14,812 nucleotides of DNA, taken from positions 1 to 14,812 of the forward strand of contig JBICIE010000103.1 in NCBI GenBank assembly GCA_043101635.1, read 5' to 3'. A model generated the notes under the pieces. It was given only the letters and a program-made list of their open reading frames with translations. It had not been told where the DNA came from and did not search any database. Positions 13,691-14,812 of this stretch are shown here, piece by piece. Position numbers and translations under genes: made by a program. The stretch's first letter is position 1. Each line of letters begins with the position of its first letter. Origin of the DNA: CAYMJK01 sp043101635. GTDB lineage: Bacteria; Planctomycetota; Phycisphaerae; Phycisphaerales; UBA1924.

Positions 13691-14233
13691 GTGGACCCTG
13701 CCCCGCCCGCCGCCGGCACGTTTGACCCGCACCGCTTCGAGCGTCCCGATGAGCGGCTGCTGAAGTACTACCTGTTCGTCTCGCTGCTGACGGTCGTGGG
13801 GTTCCCGTTCGTGTTCGTGCCGCTGGTGTGCAAGTACATCACCCTGCGGTACCGCTTCGATGATGAAGGCGTGACGATGCAGTGGGGCGTGCTGATGCGC
13901 CGGGAGATCGTCCTGACGTACCGGCGCATCCAGGACATCCATGTCACGCGGAACCTGCTGCACCGCTGGCTCGGCCTCGCCACGCTGTCGATCCAGACGG
14001 CCTCGGGCAGCGCCGGCGCGGAGATGACCATCGAAGGCGTGACCGAGCCCGACGCACTGCGCGACTTCCTGTACCATCGCATGCGCGGCGCCCGCGGCGA
14101 GGCGGGCCCCGGCGCCGAGTCATCCGCCCACGAGGATGAGACGATCTCGCTGCTGCGCGACATCCGCAACGCGATGGCCACGCTCGCCGGGGGCCCCGCG
14201 CCCGCCGGCCACAGAATGGAGCCTGAGCCATGA
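13691..14233 (+). CDS. Bacterial PH (bPH2/DUF304) domain membrane protein
   Basis: 180 residues from GTG 13691, preferred because GAGGAGG lies at 13678-13684 (6-nt spacing); a TTG at 13661 would add ten residues but has no ribosome binding site. A short Pro-rich N-terminus precedes a hydrophobic hairpin or double-pass stretch (about 25-49, YYLFVSLLTVVGFPFVFVPLVCKYI). The bPH2 domain (about 50-132) has YRFDDEGVTMQWGVLMRREIVLTYRRIQDIHVTRNLLHRWLGLATLSIQTA, the hallmark IQDIxVxxxxLxRxxGLxxLxIxTA pattern. The tail (135-180) is acidic and then Ala/Pro-rich. Such YdbS-like proteins sit in the cytoplasmic membrane; their role is unclear (envelope stress and bacteriocin tolerance in Bacillus). It overlaps the next PH gene by 4 bp, so the two probably act together. 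Confidence 0.87.
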   Translation: MDPAPPAAGTFDPHRFERPDERLLKYYLFVSLLTVVGFPFVFVPLVCKYITLRYRFDDEGVTMQWGVLMRREIVLTYRRIQDIHVTRNLLHRWLGLATLSIQTASGSAGAEMTIEGVTEPDALRDFLYHRMRGARGEAGPGAESSAHEDETISLLRDIRNAMATLAGGPAPAGHRMEPEP

Positions 14234-14796
14234 GCGCCGGCGATCGCGCAGGAGCGTGGGTGTATCGCGGCGTCTGGGCCGCGCTCGCCGACTGGCTGCT
14301 GGTGCCGCGCGAGGCGCCGACGCTGCCGGCGGCGCCCGGCGACACCATCCGCAGCTTCCGGCCGGCGCCCGGCTTCCTGCGGTACCTGAAATTCTGGTTC
14401 TGGATCGTGCTGGCGCTGATCGACATCGCGATCACGGCGCTGTGGCTGGTGGTGCTGATCGCCAGCCCGATCGTCGGGATCGCGCTGGCGCCCTTGTGGC
14501 TCATCATCGCAATCGTGCCGGACATCTTCGCGTATGTCGGCATCCATCTGCGGTACGACACGACCTGGTACGTGCTTTCCCCCCGCAGCATGCGGGTGCG
14601 GCGGGGCATCTGGTCGATCCAGGAGGCGACCATCACCTACGAGAACATCCAGAACGTGGCGGTGACGCAGGGGCCGGTGCAGCGGCACTTCGGGATCGCC
14701 AGCGTGACGGTCCAGACGGCGGGGGGCGGGGGCGCAACCGGGCCGCATGGATCCAGTTCTGGCGGGCACACGACGGTGCTGGAAGGGCTGGAGAAC
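14230..14796 (+). CDS. Second bPH2 domain membrane protein, truncated by the contig end
   Basis: 189 genomic codons are visible. ATG 14230 overlaps the previous stop (ATGA) and has GGAG 8 nt upstream. After a soluble N-terminus, two hydrophobic segments follow (about 55-78 and 80-104). A bPH2 domain then begins near 107: YDTTWYVLSPRSMRVRRGIWSIQEATITYENIQNV, with QRHFGIASVTVQTAGG at 151-166. A Gly/Ser-rich insert (166-179) interrupts the end of the domain. The frame stays open through 14812, but codons after Asn189 (14796) come from adapter sequence and must not be read as protein. With its partner it recalls the ydbS-ydbT pair. The missing C-terminus prevents a full family call. Confidence 0.85.
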
Positions 14797-14812
14797 AGAT
14801 CGGAAGAGCGTC
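14797..14812. other. Illumina adapter remnant at the contig end
   Basis: The last 16 bases, AGATCGGAAGAGCGTC, are identical to the start of the common Illumina TruSeq adapter as read through from an insert. They are sequencing artefact, not genome, and should be trimmed. Confidence 0.93.

Overview
This 14.8 kb, GC-rich window (very strong G/C preference at third codon positions) looks like a planctomycete chromosome fragment, most likely Phycisphaerae-like. That assignment rests on protein style (VIT/vWA and DUF4139 secreted proteins, an EF-G2-like GTPase, a Fsr-type transporter, tandem bacterial PH proteins), on promoters with 17-bp spacers, and on a GC-rich triple-hairpin intergenic repeat of a kind I recall from planctomycetes. 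It is an inference; no marker gene is present. The last 16 bases match the start of an Illumina TruSeq adapter, so the right edge is an assembly end, not genome sequence.

Layout: (1) 1-706, minus strand: the N-terminal part of a secreted subtilisin-like protease that runs off the left edge. (2) 707-939: divergent control region with a good promoter for the next gene. (3) 940-2982, plus: EF-G-like translational GTPase with altered G-motifs. (4) 3081-3854 and 3919-4275, plus: a membrane-anchored ankyrin-repeat protein and a small unrecognised protein; the latter's stop codon abuts the convergent kinase stop. (5) 4276-11087, minus: a four-gene array, in transcription order a secreted VIT/vWA protein, a secreted DUF4139 protein, an OmpR/PhoB-type response regulator and a membrane histidine kinase. 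Regulator and kinase overlap by 4 bp. A 296-bp spacer between the first two genes holds a 7-bp tandem repeat and three perfect hairpins. Upstream of the array is a Pho-box-like direct repeat. (6) 11204-12547, minus: a Fsr-like major facilitator transporter with a His-rich central loop. (7) 12596-13633, plus: a palindromic operator over a near-consensus promoter, a probable leaderless nucleotidyltransferase-fold gene and an overlapping XRE regulator, forming a putative toxin-antitoxin or defence pair. (8) 13691-14796, plus: two overlapping genes for membrane proteins with bacterial PH (bPH2, YdbS/YdbT-like) domains; the second is cut by the contig end.

The most coherent units are the secreted VIT/vWA + DUF4139 pair linked to a two-component system (possible envelope sensing or homeostasis module) and the autoregulated nucleotidyltransferase/XRE pair. 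No rRNA, tRNA, CRISPR array or transposase gene is visible. No gene-free stretch exceeds 300 bases.
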